19,009 nt of DNA, taken from contig JALSIO010000388.1 of assembly GCA_026989995.1 (NCBI GenBank), positions 1-19,009 of the forward strand. The letters run 5' to 3'. The notes under the pieces are model-generated. The model did not search any database. It was given only the letters and a program-made list of their open reading frames with translations, and had not been told where the DNA came from. Shown here piece after piece: positions 1 to 8,086 of this stretch. Numbering within the stretch: position 1 is the first letter of the stretch; the number at the start of each line of letters is the position of its first letter. The stretch is from Myxococcales bacterium (lineage in GTDB: Bacteria > Myxococcota_A > UBA9160 > JALSIO01). A program made the translations under genes and the position numbers.

Positions 1-2356
1 GACCGGATACCAGCAACTCCGCGATGTCCTCTGCCGTGCGACGGTAGGGTTCGGCGAACCTCACGAAGATATCGAAGCGCCGGATCCCCTCGAAGATCAG
101 CCCGGCCACCTCCCCACCGATCGCCGCGCGGACGGTTCGCTGGACGTCCGCCACGTTGATCCCGTAGCGTGCCACCGCTTCCCGATCCACCCGGATCGCG
201 AGCTGCGGCGTGCCGCTGACCTGATCCACCTGCACGTCGGCTGCCCCGCGAACCTCGCGGAGCACTCCAGCCACCTCCCCGGCGACCTCCGCCAGTCGAT
301 CGAGGTCCTCGCCGAAGATCTTCACGGCCAGCTCCGCCCGCACCCCCTCCAGGAGCTCGTCGACGGTCATCTCGATCGGCTGGGTGAAGTTGGCGAGAAC
401 GCCCGGAATCGTTCCCACCGTGTCGCGGATCAGATCCTCGATCTCCGCCTGCGTGCGGACCGTCCATTCCGAACGCGGTCGCAGCAGGACGTACATCTCG
501 GCGCTGTTGATCGGATCCGTATGCGCTCCCACCTCGCCCCGACCGATCCGCGTCACCGTTCCCACCACCTCGGGAACGCGCATCACCCGGCGCTCGACGA
601 TCTGCGCCACCCGGGTGCTCTCACGCAAGGAGATCGAAGGGGCCATGGTGAGTCGGAGCACGATGGTTCCCTCCTGGAGCCGCGGCGTGAACTCCGAGCC
701 CAGGAGCGGAAACACCGCGACTCCAACCCCCATGAGGACCACCGCCATGCCAACCGCCAGGAGCCTCCGGCGCACGAAGGCCTCGACGAGCGGTCGGTAT
801 GCCCGGATCATCAGCGCCACGATGCGCCCCTCCCGCGGGGTGCTCGGGCCGCGGGCGCGCGGCCGCCGCATCACCAGGTAGGCGAGAACCGGTGCCACGG
901 CCAGCGCGAAGATCAGAGACCCCCCCATCGCCATCGACACGGTGTAGGCGAGCGGCCGAAAGGTCTTTCCCTCCACACCCTGCAGGGTGAAGAGCGGCAG
1001 AAAGACGAGGACGATGATCGAGATGGCGAAGGCGATGGGCCGCGCCACCTCCGCGCAGGCCCGGGCGACGACATGGACGCGCGCCTCGTCCGAAGGTGCC
1101 TGCCGAAGCAGGCGGTCCACGTTCTCCACCATCACAATGGTCCCGTCGACCATCATGCCGATCGCGATCGCCAGGCCTCCCAGGGACATCAGGTTGGCCG
1201 AGAGACCGAAGAACCCCATGCCCAGCGTGGCGAAGAGCACCGAGAAGGGGATGGAGAGGGCGACCACCACACTGGCGCGAAAGCCCCCCATGAAGACGAC
1301 GAGCACCAGGGCCACGAGCACGATGCCCTGCAACAGGGCGTCGGTCACCGTGGCCACCGCCGCCTCGACGATCGTCTTCTGCTCGTAGTAGGGAACCACG
1401 CGGATCCCCTCGGGAAGGATCCGGTTGATCTCCGCCAGCTTCTGCTCGACCCGACCGATCACCGTCGAGGCGTTCGTCCCGAAGAGCTTGATCACCATGC
1501 CGGCGACCACCTCTTCGATGCCGTTCCGGGTCTGGGCGCCCCTTCGAATCGCACCGCCGAGCTCGATGTCGGCGAGTTCGTGGAGGAAGACCGGCGTCCC
1601 GTCTTCGCTCTTGACCACGATGCGTTCGAGGTCCTCGACGCCGGTGGCAAGCCCGATCGACCGGACCACGTACTCTTCGGCGCCCTTTTCGATGAACTGC
1701 GCGCCGACGTTCAGGTTGTTCTCCCGGATGCGGTCGATGATCTCCGCGACGGTGACATCGTATCGAAGCAGCGCCTCCGGATGGACGCGCACCTGGAACT
1801 GCTTCTCGAAGCCCCCGATTCCGAGCACCTCGGTCACGCCCGGGACCGTCTGGAGGTGGAACTTGACCACCCAGTCCTGGATCTCGCGCAGCTCCTGCAG
1901 CGAATACTGACCGGTCTCGTCCTCGAGGTAGTAGAAGAGGACGAGTCCCATGCCCGTCGAAATGGGTCCCATCTCGGGTTCTCCGAATCCCTCCGGGATC
2001 CGGTCGCGCGCTTCCTGGAGCCGTTCTCCGACGACCTGCCGGGCGAAATAGATGTCGAGGCCGTCTTCGAAGTACACGTTCACCACCGAGAGGCCGAAGT
2101 TGGATACCGACCGGATCTTCACCAGCCCGGGCAGCCCGTTCATTGCCGTCTCGATCGGGTAGGTCACGTATTGTTCGATGTCCTGGGGCGAAAGTCCCTC
2201 CGTGACCGTGAAGATCTGCACCAGGTTGGGAGAGACGTCCGGGAAGGCGTCCACGGGCAGCGCCAGATAGGAACGGGCCCCGGCAGCCGCCACCAGCACC
2301 GCCAGCACGAGCGAGAGGAGGCGGTTGCGAAGCACGAATCGGATCAACGCGTCCAC
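1..2356 (-). CDS. Heavy-metal efflux RND pump, CusA/CzcA family (3' end outside window)
   Basis: Inner-membrane proton/metal antiporter that forms the pump of a tripartite efflux system. The reading frame is open from a GTG at 2356 to the left edge, giving 785 residues; family members have about 1,020-1,050, so roughly the last quarter is missing. The N-terminus reads DALIRFVLRNRLLSLVLAVL, the usual RND first membrane helix. Near residues 394-415 the TM4 signature IGMMVDGTIVMVENVDRLL is present. D404 and E411 match the proton-relay acidic residues of CusA and CzcA, which marks the heavy-metal class rather than the drug class. The GTG start is chosen because AGGGGGA (2361-2367) precedes it; that site overlaps the stop of the adaptor gene 10 bases upstream, so the two are probably translationally coupled. 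Metal specificity (Cu/Ag, Co/Zn/Cd or Ni) cannot be decided from what I see. Confidence 0.95.
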   Translation of the reverse strand, partial: MDALIRFVLRNRLLSLVLAVLVAAAGARSYLALPVDAFPDVSPNLVQIFTVTEGLSPQDIEQYVTYPIETAMNGLPGLVKIRSVSNFGLSVVNVYFEDGLDIYFARQVVGERLQEARDRIPEGFGEPEMGPISTGMGLVLFYYLEDETGQYSLQELREIQDWVVKFHLQTVPGVTEVLGIGGFEKQFQVRVHPEALLRYDVTVAEIIDRIRENNLNVGAQFIEKGAEEYVVRSIGLATGVEDLERIVVKSEDGTPVFLHELADIELGGAIRRGAQTRNGIEEVVAGMVIKLFGTNASTVIGRVEQKLAEINRILPEGIRVVPYYEQKTIVEAAVATVTDALLQGIVLVALVLVVFMGGFRASVVVALSIPFSVLFATLGMGFFGLSANLMSLGGLAIAIGMMVDGTIVMVENVDRLLRQAPSDEARVHVVARACAEVARPIAFAISIIVLVFLPLFTLQGVEGKTFRPLAYTVSMAMGGSLIFALAVAPVLAYLVMRRPRARGPSTPREGRIVALMIRAYRPLVEAFVRRRLLAVGMAVVLMGVGVAVFPLLGSEFTPRLQEGTIVLRLTMAPSISLRESTRVAQIVERRVMRVPEVVGTVTRIGRGEVGAHTDPINSAEMYVLLRPRSEWTVRTQAEIEDLIRDTVGTIPGVLANFTQPIEMTVDELLEGVRAELAVKIFGEDLDRLAEVAGEVAGVLREVRGAADVQVDQVSGTPQLAIRVDREAVARYGINVADVQRTVRAAIGGEVAGLIFEGIRRFDIFVRFAEPYRRTAEDIAELLVSG

Positions 2357-2360
2357 CGGT

Positions 2361-2367
2361 TCCCCCT
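2361..2367 (-). promoter_or_regulatory. Ribosome binding site deciding the GTG start of the RND gene
   Basis: On the minus strand AGGGGGA lies 4 bases before GTG at 2356. No ATG in a sensible position competes with it, and the GTG gives the expected RND N-terminus. Confidence 0.6.
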
Positions 2368-3497
2368 CAGTGACCGTGACCGCCCGAAAAGGACTCTCGG
2401 GCCAGCTCGGCCTTGAGCGTAAAGGCCCCGGCGGCGACGTAGCGATCTCCCGGATCGAGGCCCGTGAGGATCTCCACCCACTCGGTGTCCTGTCGGCCGA
2501 GCTCGACCGGCTGTGGTTCGAAGCCGCCGGGCCGTTCGACGAAGATCACGCTCCGGCCATCGATCTCCTGGACTGCGTTGCGGGGGACGGCGAGGGGGAC
2601 CTCGACGTCGCGGGTCCGAACCCAGGCCACCGCGAAGAGCCCCGGGCGCAGGCGGCCCTCCTCGTTCGGAACGACCACCCGCGCCGTGGCGGTCCGCGTC
2701 TCCTCGTCGAGCGTGGGCGAGAGGTAGGAGATCACGCCGCGGGATTCGACCAGACCGTGGCCCACCGAGATCCGAACGGGCTGCCCGACGGCGACATCCG
2801 CCAGGTCCTTCTGGTAGACACTGATGTCGACCCAGACATCCCGGAGGTCGGCCACCATGAAGGCCACGCGATCCCGTGACACCGGCTCGCCCCGCGTGAT
2901 GTGCTTCTCGAGCACGACGCCATCGATGAGCGTCTTGAGTGGAAAGGGCGCGAGCACATCGCTCTCCACCCGCGCGAGGACCTGGCCGGCGCGAACGCGG
3001 TCGCCGATGTTGGCGAGGACTTCCACCACGATCCCCGGGAAACGCGGTGCGATGTGGGCCACCCGGTCCTGGTTGGGTCGCACCTCGGCGGGCAGCGCCA
3101 CCTCGGAGACGATCCGCCCCGGGCCGGCCTCGGCCACCTCGACGCCGAACTCCTCGAGCACATCGGGGGGCAGGCGCACCCGCTCGGGTTCCCCCTCGTC
3201 CTCGTGCCCGGCCCCCTCGGACGGCCCGGAGTAGCCGGCCTTTCGATGCGGCGCCTCGCGCCCGGCGTCCCGGTGGGGATGACCCCGATCGGGTCGTCCG
3301 GAACCCTCCTCCCTCGGCGCTCCCGACGGGGAACGGCGCCCCTGATGTGCCTCGGCCGCGGGCTCCGATGCCGCGACGCGATCCGGCCCCGAGCGGGTGG
3401 GCTCCGGGGGCCGCGGAGCGGAGCCAGGCCCGGCCGCCGCGGGGAGGGTTGCGCCCAGCACGAGTGCCAGCACCCAGGTCTCGAGATTCCCTGTCAT
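2367..3497 (-). CDS. Periplasmic adaptor (membrane fusion protein) of heavy-metal RND efflux, CzcB/CusB-like
   Basis: Links the inner-membrane RND pump to the outer-membrane channel and may hand over metal. It has 376 residues. Residues 1-23 look like a Sec signal peptide (hydrophobic LALVLGATLPAAA) with no lipobox Cys. Residues 24 to about 105 form a low-complexity linker rich in Pro, Gly, Arg and His (GHPHR, GHEDEGE), and the protein ends in GGHGH, so metal binding at both ends is plausible. A lipoyl/barrel-sandwich motif follows (FPGIVVEVLANIGDRVRAGQ ... LIDGVVLEKHITRGEPV), then beta-barrel and membrane-proximal parts. The two lipoyl halves are joined by only a few residues (VESDVLAPFPLKT), so the usual alpha-hairpin seems absent. 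ATG at 3497 overlaps the TGA of the channel gene as ATGA, which supports the start. The frame stays open far upstream, but only over the channel gene. Confidence 0.93.
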   Translation of the reverse strand: MTGNLETWVLALVLGATLPAAAGPGSAPRPPEPTRSGPDRVAASEPAAEAHQGRRSPSGAPREEGSGRPDRGHPHRDAGREAPHRKAGYSGPSEGAGHEDEGEPERVRLPPDVLEEFGVEVAEAGPGRIVSEVALPAEVRPNQDRVAHIAPRFPGIVVEVLANIGDRVRAGQVLARVESDVLAPFPLKTLIDGVVLEKHITRGEPVSRDRVAFMVADLRDVWVDISVYQKDLADVAVGQPVRISVGHGLVESRGVISYLSPTLDEETRTATARVVVPNEEGRLRPGLFAVAWVRTRDVEVPLAVPRNAVQEIDGRSVIFVERPGGFEPQPVELGRQDTEWVEILTGLDPGDRYVAAGAFTLKAELARESFSGGHGH

Positions 3498-4915
3498 GGC
3501 GTGGTTCCTCCCGCTGCACCGGTCTCCGGGGAAAGCGGCGTAGCCGTCAGCCGCTCGAGCTCGGCGAGGGCCTCGCGATACGCCGCCACGGCGTCGAGGC
3601 GCTGGCGGCGCAGCTCGGCGAGTCGTCTCCCGGCGACGAGCACGTCGACGTTCCGGAACAGGCCCCGCGCGAAGCCCTCCTGGACCCCCCGATAGGCTTC
3701 CTCGGCCTGGGGGAGGAGCGCCCCGTCGAGTTTGCGGAGCTCGTCGTGGCGCGCCGCGACCTCCTGCCAGAAACGCTCGAGCCGTGCCGTCAGTCGCAGC
3801 TCCGCGGCACGCCGCTCGTGGCGAGCGCGGCGGAGGTCCGCCCGGGCCGCGGCCCGGCGGCCCTGGTTGCGGTCGAAGACCGGGATCGGCAGCGCGACGG
3901 AGGCGACGAGCGCCGGATCGCCTGGGTCGGCCAGGTACCGGAGACCCGCCCCCACCGTCACATCGGGTACCCGCCTCGCATCCTCCAGCTCCACGACGGC
4001 CTCGAGCCGGCGAACCTCGGCGTCCCAACCGGCCAGCTCCGGGTTCCGGTCGAGGCGGGAGCGGAGCATCTCGGGTGCGGGCGGCGGAACGGTGGCCTCG
4101 AGGCTGCCCTCCACCCGGTCGAAATCCGGCCGGGATGCGCCCCACATGGCCGCGAGCTCCGCGCGGGCCGCATCGAGGGCACGGCGCGCCGTGGCCACCT
4201 CGACCTCCACCGCCGCCGCCTCGAGCTCCGCCCGGGTGAGTTCCACCGGCGGGGTGGCCCCCGCCCGCACCAGCTGCTCCACGGCCGCCGCGGCGCGCCG
4301 GGCGATGGAAGCGATCTCTTCGGTCACCTCCACCCGCTCCTGTGCAGCGAGGACCTGGAAGAAGCGCGCGGTGACCGAGGCCACGAGATCGATGCGCACG
4401 GCCTCGTAGTCCCACGCGGCGACGCCGACGTCGAGCTCGGCCGCTCGCCGTCGCCGGGCGCGCTTCCCCGCGGTCTCAATGCGTTGGGACAGGAGCAGGG
4501 TCGTCTCGCTCGCCCGGAAGCCCGAGACCGGGCCCGATCCGGCGAAGTTCTCGACCTCCATTCCGACTTCGGGATTGGGGGGAAGACCGGCCTGGAGCGC
4601 GTCGCCCTGGCGGCTGCGCACGGCGTAGGAGGCCGCGGCAAGCACCGGGCTCCGGGCCACCGCCCGGGCGATCGCCTCGGGGAGGCGAAGGACCGCCACC
4701 CGCTCCGGTTCCCGCATCGGCGCTTCGGAGTCCATGCGACCCCTCCGGTCGAGCGGAGGGGCCCGAAAGGCATCGGCTTCCGACGCCAGGGGGAGCGGGC
4801 CCGCGCCTGGGGGCGCCGGCAGCGGAGCCACGCATCCGATCATCCCCGCGAGGAGCAACAGGGTGCTCGTCGCCGGGGTACTCCCTCTTCGTTCGATATC
4901 ACCGCGCAGGGGCAT
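3494..4915 (-). CDS. Outer-membrane efflux lipoprotein, TolC/CzcC/CusC family
   Basis: Outer-membrane channel of the tripartite metal pump. It has 473 residues, normal for the family. The start at 4915 gives a lipoprotein signal peptide: Arg residues, then TSTLLLLAGMIGC with the lipid-modified Cys at residue 28. AGGAGG lies very close to this ATG and GGAG lies 9 bases upstream. Two outer-membrane efflux (OEP) repeats can be read: one starts at LRLPEAIARAVARSPVLAAA with NPEVGMEVENFAGSGPVSGF, the other around RSRLDRNPELAGWDAEVRRL and VALPIPVFDRNQGRRAAARA. Long Ala/Arg/Glu-rich stretches between them fit the periplasmic helical barrel. It is the first gene of the channel-adaptor-pump operon, the same order as czcCBA, and its stop overlaps the adaptor start. 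Confidence 0.93.
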   Translation of the reverse strand: MPLRGDIERRGSTPATSTLLLLAGMIGCVAPLPAPPGAGPLPLASEADAFRAPPLDRRGRMDSEAPMREPERVAVLRLPEAIARAVARSPVLAAASYAVRSRQGDALQAGLPPNPEVGMEVENFAGSGPVSGFRASETTLLLSQRIETAGKRARRRRAAELDVGVAAWDYEAVRIDLVASVTARFFQVLAAQERVEVTEEIASIARRAAAAVEQLVRAGATPPVELTRAELEAAAVEVEVATARRALDAARAELAAMWGASRPDFDRVEGSLEATVPPPAPEMLRSRLDRNPELAGWDAEVRRLEAVVELEDARRVPDVTVGAGLRYLADPGDPALVASVALPIPVFDRNQGRRAAARADLRRARHERRAAELRLTARLERFWQEVAARHDELRKLDGALLPQAEEAYRGVQEGFARGLFRNVDVLVAGRRLAELRRQRLDAVAAYREALAELERLTATPLSPETGAAGGTTP

Positions 4916-5206
4916 TCCTCCTCGCTCCGCTGGGCCCAGCCGGATGCGATGCGTGGGGCAGGTCCGACGCCCGGCGGCGAGACCGCCGGAGCCCCCGCTG
5001 CGCCGTTGCACCGACTCCGGCCGCCGGCGGACGAATCCGATCCACGGTCGATGCAGGCGGGGCCGTCGATGCCGCGACGGCGGATCCCGGCTGGCACCGC
5101 GCACTCGGCGGGGGGCAGCCCGGGCCGCGGCACGGGCGGGCGAACCGACGGCCACCGAAACGCTCCGGACCGACCTCCCGATCCGAAGCTCAGGCGCGTC
5201 GCGGAA
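4916..5206. other. Gap between the Cys-rich protein gene and the channel gene
   Basis: These 291 bases hold no coding frame I can support. Open frames here are continuations of other-frame ORFs and have arginine/proline/glycine-rich composition. I see no clear -35/-10 pair, riboswitch or terminator on the minus strand, so I cannot tell whether the channel operon has its own promoter here or is transcribed from upstream. Confidence 0.5.
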
Positions 5207-5650
5207 TCAGCAGCGAAGGACCGCGCGGGGCGGTGTCGAGGGGCGCCCCATCGCGGCAGTGGGAAGCACCACCGGTGTCCAGGCGGGCGCGGTCTGCCGG
5301 AGGTGCAGCTGCGAGGGCAACGGCACCGCGGGCGGGTCCGCACCGTCGATCCTGGAGGAGCAGACCGCGTCCTGCCCGGAGACGTCGAGGCACGGCCCGC
5401 AGCCCGCGCAGCCGGGCACCCGTGCCGCTGCCGACCATGCAGCCGAGGGTTCCGACGGGTCGAGGCAGCGACCGAGGGCAGAGGGCTCGAGGGCGAGGTG
5501 GCCCTGGGAACCCAGGCAGAGGGTTCCCCACGAGAACGCGAGAAGGGGAAGGCCCAGGAGGAGGAAGACCGCCGGGGACAGCAGCCCGTGCCGGCCCCCC
5601 GAACCGACGACCCGTTCCGGATTCGACGGCGCACTCGCCGGCCGACCCAT
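5207..5650 (-). CDS. Small Cys-rich exported or membrane-anchored protein of unknown function, next to metal efflux genes
   Basis: I do not recognise a named family. The ORF encodes 147 residues. A hydrophobic helix spans about residues 23-43 (LLSPAVFLLLGLPLLAFSW), so the protein is probably exported or anchored with its C-terminal part in the periplasm. After the helix come C45, GSQGHLALEP (residues 47-56), C62, then C81-x2-C84-x2-C87 followed by LDV, C97, and a C-terminal RAVLRC ending in C147. The seven Cys and H51 could bind metal or form disulfides. ATG at 5650 is chosen because GGAGGA lies 6 bases upstream; an in-frame TTG at 5815 would reach into the neighbouring gene and lacks support. 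Small proteins with a GHxxxE motif, a CxxCGxC-like cluster and a terminal LRC seem familiar to me from heavy-metal RND loci, but this is memory, not a search result. Confidence 0.7.
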   Translation of the reverse strand: MGRPASAPSNPERVVGSGGRHGLLSPAVFLLLGLPLLAFSWGTLCLGSQGHLALEPSALGRCLDPSEPSAAWSAAARVPGCAGCGPCLDVSGQDAVCSSRIDGADPPAVPLPSQLHLRQTAPAWTPVVLPTAAMGRPSTPPRAVLRC

Positions 5651-5656
5651 CGGGTT

Positions 5657-5662
5657 TCCTCC
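5657..5662 (-). promoter_or_regulatory. Ribosome binding site of the Cys-rich protein gene
   Basis: GGAGGA on the minus strand lies 6 bases before ATG at 5650. It is one of the best Shine-Dalgarno matches in the window and separates the real start from the longer open frame. Confidence 0.7.
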
Positions 5663-5732
5663 GCCCACCCGGGCCGGTCGCCGTCCGCGCAACACCTCGG
5701 CGCGACCGGCGCCCGGGTTCCCCCGCGCGGGC

Positions 5733-5762
5733 CCTATCGGCGCTCCCGGCAGGGAGCTTGAA
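5733..5762 (-). promoter_or_regulatory. Possible metal-responsive promoter with an inverted repeat in the spacer
   Basis: On the minus strand TTCAAG (5762-5757) and GATAGG (5738-5733) could be -35 and -10 boxes separated by 18 bases. The spacer contains CTCCC-N4-GGGAG (5743-5756). A dyad between -35 and -10 in a slightly long spacer is the layout used by MerR-family metal sensors. The boxes match consensus poorly and no merR-type gene lies in the window, so this is a suggestion only. It would drive the Cys-rich protein gene and possibly the channel-adaptor-pump genes. Confidence 0.25.
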
Positions 5763-5811
5763 CTCCACCGGCGACGGAACTCGCCCAGGATCGCGAACGC
5801 GGACCCCAGCG

Positions 5812-6477
5812 TCAATCATCCCGTGGCCCCCTCGAATCCCCGCCGCAGGCGTCCTCGCCGAAGGCTTCCAGGCCTTCCCGGACCAGCCAGGGGACCATCA
5901 GCAGCGCCGCGGCCGGATCCGCCCACCACCAGTCGAGCCGGGCCCGGGCGACGAGCCCCAGGAGGAGCGTGAACGAGAGATAGCTGCAGGCGAGCGTCTC
6001 CAGGGCCTCGGCGCGCAGCGCGGCACTCCCGAGCTCGCGGGCTGCGCGGAGCTTCCCCCAGGAGACGACGGGCATCACGAGCAGCGACAGCGCCGCGAGT
6101 GCGATCCCCACCCAGCTCTCCTCAGGGACATCGCGCCCCACCAGGACGCGAACGGCCTGACCGCTCACGTACGCCGCCAGGCCGAGCAGGGTGGCGCCCA
6201 CCACCCGATGGACCCTGCGCTCGGCGCGCGCGAGCCGTTCGCCCCGCTCGCCGCGGGCCTCCAGGCGCAGACGCCAGAGCACCACGGCCGCGGCGACCAT
6301 CTCGATCACGCTGTCGAGTCCGAAGCCCACCAGCGCGATGCTTCGCGCGCGCAGACCGGCCACCAGGGCGATCGCCGCCTCGACCAGGTTGTAGAGCAGC
6401 GTCGCGCCGACCAGCCAGGCGCCGAGGCGAGCCCAGTCGCGGCGGCCCGGGCCTTGTGCCCCCGGTTCCCACGCCAT
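5812..6477 (-). CDS. CDF-like cation transporter lacking the cytoplasmic C-terminal domain
   Basis: Predicted inner-membrane metal-ion/proton antiporter of 221 residues with about six membrane helices (approx. 17-41, 46-70, 93-113, 122-143, 152-178, 184-205). Canonical CDF proteins have about 290-320 residues because of a metal-binding cytoplasmic domain; here the chain ends about 15 residues after TM6. TM2 contains LDSVIEM, giving D55xxxE59 where YiiP has D45xxxD49. TM5 contains ALETLACSYLS, where E160xxxC164 roughly takes the place of HxxxD. This is my hand alignment. The ATG at 6477 is preceded by GGGAG with 7 bases between; an upstream GTG at 6498 has no such site. The gene lies about 100 bp after nuoN and 161 bp before the Cys-rich protein gene, on the same strand, which fits a metal-resistance role. 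The metal is unknown. Confidence 0.8.
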   Translation of the reverse strand: MAWEPGAQGPGRRDWARLGAWLVGATLLYNLVEAAIALVAGLRARSIALVGFGLDSVIEMVAAAVVLWRLRLEARGERGERLARAERRVHRVVGATLLGLAAYVSGQAVRVLVGRDVPEESWVGIALAALSLLVMPVVSWGKLRAARELGSAALRAEALETLACSYLSFTLLLGLVARARLDWWWADPAAALLMVPWLVREGLEAFGEDACGGDSRGPRDD

Positions 6478-6574
6478 CCCACGGCTCCCTGCGCACACCC
6501 CCGCGGTGGCCGCCCGCCGCAGCTTCCGTCGGCCCGGGGCGGCGATCCGGCAGCCCCCAGTCCGCCTCGGAAGG
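6478..6574. other. Short gap after nuoN with an inverted repeat
   Basis: A perfect 7-bp inverted repeat (GCCGCCC at 6509-6515, GGGCGGC at 6537-6543) with a 21-base loop lies between nuoN and the CDF-like gene. It has no T-run after it on either strand, so it is a poor intrinsic terminator. I see no clear promoter for the CDF-like gene. Confidence 0.3.
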
Positions 6575-8086
6575 CTATCCGAAGAGCAGCGCCGCGGAGC
6601 GCCGGGCGAGGTCCAGCAGTGGCTGACCTTCGAGCACCTCGAGGTTGGGGAAGATGCCGAGCACCAGCACGGCGGTGGCGCAGAGGGTGAGCACCAGCCA
6701 CTCGCTTCCCGAGGGCTCCGGGCGAACGGACTCGGGAGCCGGATCCCGCATCCACATGACGACCGGGATGCGGAGGTAGTAGTAGACCGAGACGACGCTC
6801 GCGAGAACGCCGATCACCGCGAGGAGCACCTCGCCCTCCTGCACCGCCGGTGCGAAGACCAGGAACTTCGCCACGAAGCCGGCGGTGCCGGGGATGCCGG
6901 CGAGGGAGACGAGGAAGAGGGTCATCAGGGAGGCGACGGCCGGACGCTGTCGGGCGAGACCGGCGAAGTCCTCGATCCGTTCGCAGTCGCGCCCCTGCTG
7001 GGCGAGGCTCGCCACCACGCCGAAGGCGCCCAGGTTCATGAAGGTGTAGACGAGAAGGTAGAAGAGCACGCCGGCGATGGCCTCCGGGGTGCCCGCCACG
7101 AGTCCGATGAGCAGGTAGCCGGCGTGGGCCACGCTCGAGTAGGCGAGAAGCCGCTTCACGTCCTCCTGCACCACCGCCATGACGTTGCCCACCACCACGG
7201 TCAGCGTCGCGAGTGCGAAGAGCACCGGCTCGATCCGACCCTGGACCTCCGGGAAGGCCTCCAGGAGGATGCGGATCAGGGCCGCGAAGGCCGTCGCCTT
7301 CACCGCCACCGACATGTACCCGGTCACCGAGGTGGGGGCGCCCTCGTAGACGTCCGGCGTCCACTGGTGGAAGGGCACGGCCGAGATCTTGAAGGCGAAG
7401 CCCACGAGCAGCAGTGCGAGGCCGGCGAGGCCCACGGGCCCCTGCACGTCGAAGGCGCCGCGAATGCCCTCGAAGGAGGTGTGCCCCGTGGTCCCGTAGA
7501 CGAGGGCCATCCCGTAGAGGAGCAGCGCGCTCGCGAAGGAGCCCGTGATGAAGTACTTGAGCGCCGACTCGTTGCTGCGCAGGTCGCGGCGGGCGAAGCC
7601 CGCCAGCGCGTAGATCGGGATGCTCATCAGCTCGAGCCCCAGGAAGAGGCTCATCAGGTCCACCGACGAGACCATCAGGATCATCCCGCAGGTCGCCAGC
7701 AGCAACAGGGCGAAGTATTCGCCGTGGCTCACGTGCAGGACCGTCAGGTAGGTCACGGAAAGCGCGCAGGTCAGGATTCCGCCGATGGCGATCATCAGGA
7801 TGGCGAAGTTGGCGAAGGTGTCGACGCGCATCATCGGGTGCCCGAGGTTGAAGACCTCGGAACTCCCGGTGACGAGTCCCTGGCCGGCGGTCACCGCGGT
7901 GAGGATGAGCCAGAAGATGGAGAAGAAGCCGAGCAGGGTGGTCAGGTAGGCGTCCGTGATCGGCCGTCCGAGGAAGCTCTTCGCGCGCGAGAGCAGGACC
8001 TCGCCGAGAAGCACGAGCATGGCCCCGATGGCCGTGAAGGCCACGGGCGCGAGCGCGGAGAGCTCGAGCTCCGGGCCGCCGGTCAT
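6575..8086 (-). CDS. nuoN: NADH-quinone oxidoreductase subunit N
   Basis: Antiporter-like proton-pumping subunit of the complex I membrane arm, the one closest to the quinone end. It has 503 residues (E. coli about 485) and many membrane helices. Recognisable family features are [13 protein letters not shown] with E152, ESALKYFI with K177, and [20 protein letters not shown] with K233, the charged residues of the central proton path; K263 follows in [12 protein letters not shown] at 8086 overlaps the nuoM stop as ATGA. The frame is open further upstream, but only across nuoM. It is the last gene of the nuo operon. Confidence 0.97.
   Translation of the reverse strand: MTGGPELELSALAPVAFTAIGAMLVLLGEVLLSRAKSFLGRPITDAYLTTLLGFFSIFWLILTAVTAGQGLVTGSSEVFNLGHPMMRVDTFANFAILMIAIGGILTCALSVTYLTVLHVSHGEYFALLLLATCGMILMVSSVDLMSLFLGLELMSIPIYALAGFARRDLRSNESALKYFITGSFASALLLYGMALVYGTTGHTSFEGIRGAFDVQGPVGLAGLALLLVGFAFKISAVPFHQWTPDVYEGAPTSVTGYMSVAVKATAFAALIRILLEAFPEVQGRIEPVLFALATLTVVVGNVMAVVQEDVKRLLAYSSVAHAGYLLIGLVAGTPEAIAGVLFYLLVYTFMNLGAFGVVASLAQQGRDCERIEDFAGLARQRPAVASLMTLFLVSLAGIPGTAGFVAKFLVFAPAVQEGEVLLAVIGVLASVVSVYYYLRIPVVMWMRDPAPESVRPEPSGSEWLVLTLCATAVLVLGIFPNLEVLEGQPLLDLARRSAALLFG

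Noticed and set aside
521..2416. Long plus-strand open frame opposite the RND pump gene
   Set aside because: Its protein is a run of His, Asp, Arg and Gly with no domain, and it mirrors the codon pattern of the real pump gene on the other strand. Typical antisense shadow at high G+C.
2939..5761. Very long (940-residue) plus-strand open frame across the channel and adaptor genes
   Set aside because: Arg/Pro/Gly-rich, no recognisable motif, crosses three well-supported minus-strand genes.
5190..5819. Alternative minus-strand frame overlapping the Cys-rich protein gene
   Set aside because: It has no hydrophobic segment, no Cys pattern and no ribosome site; the neighbouring frame has all three.
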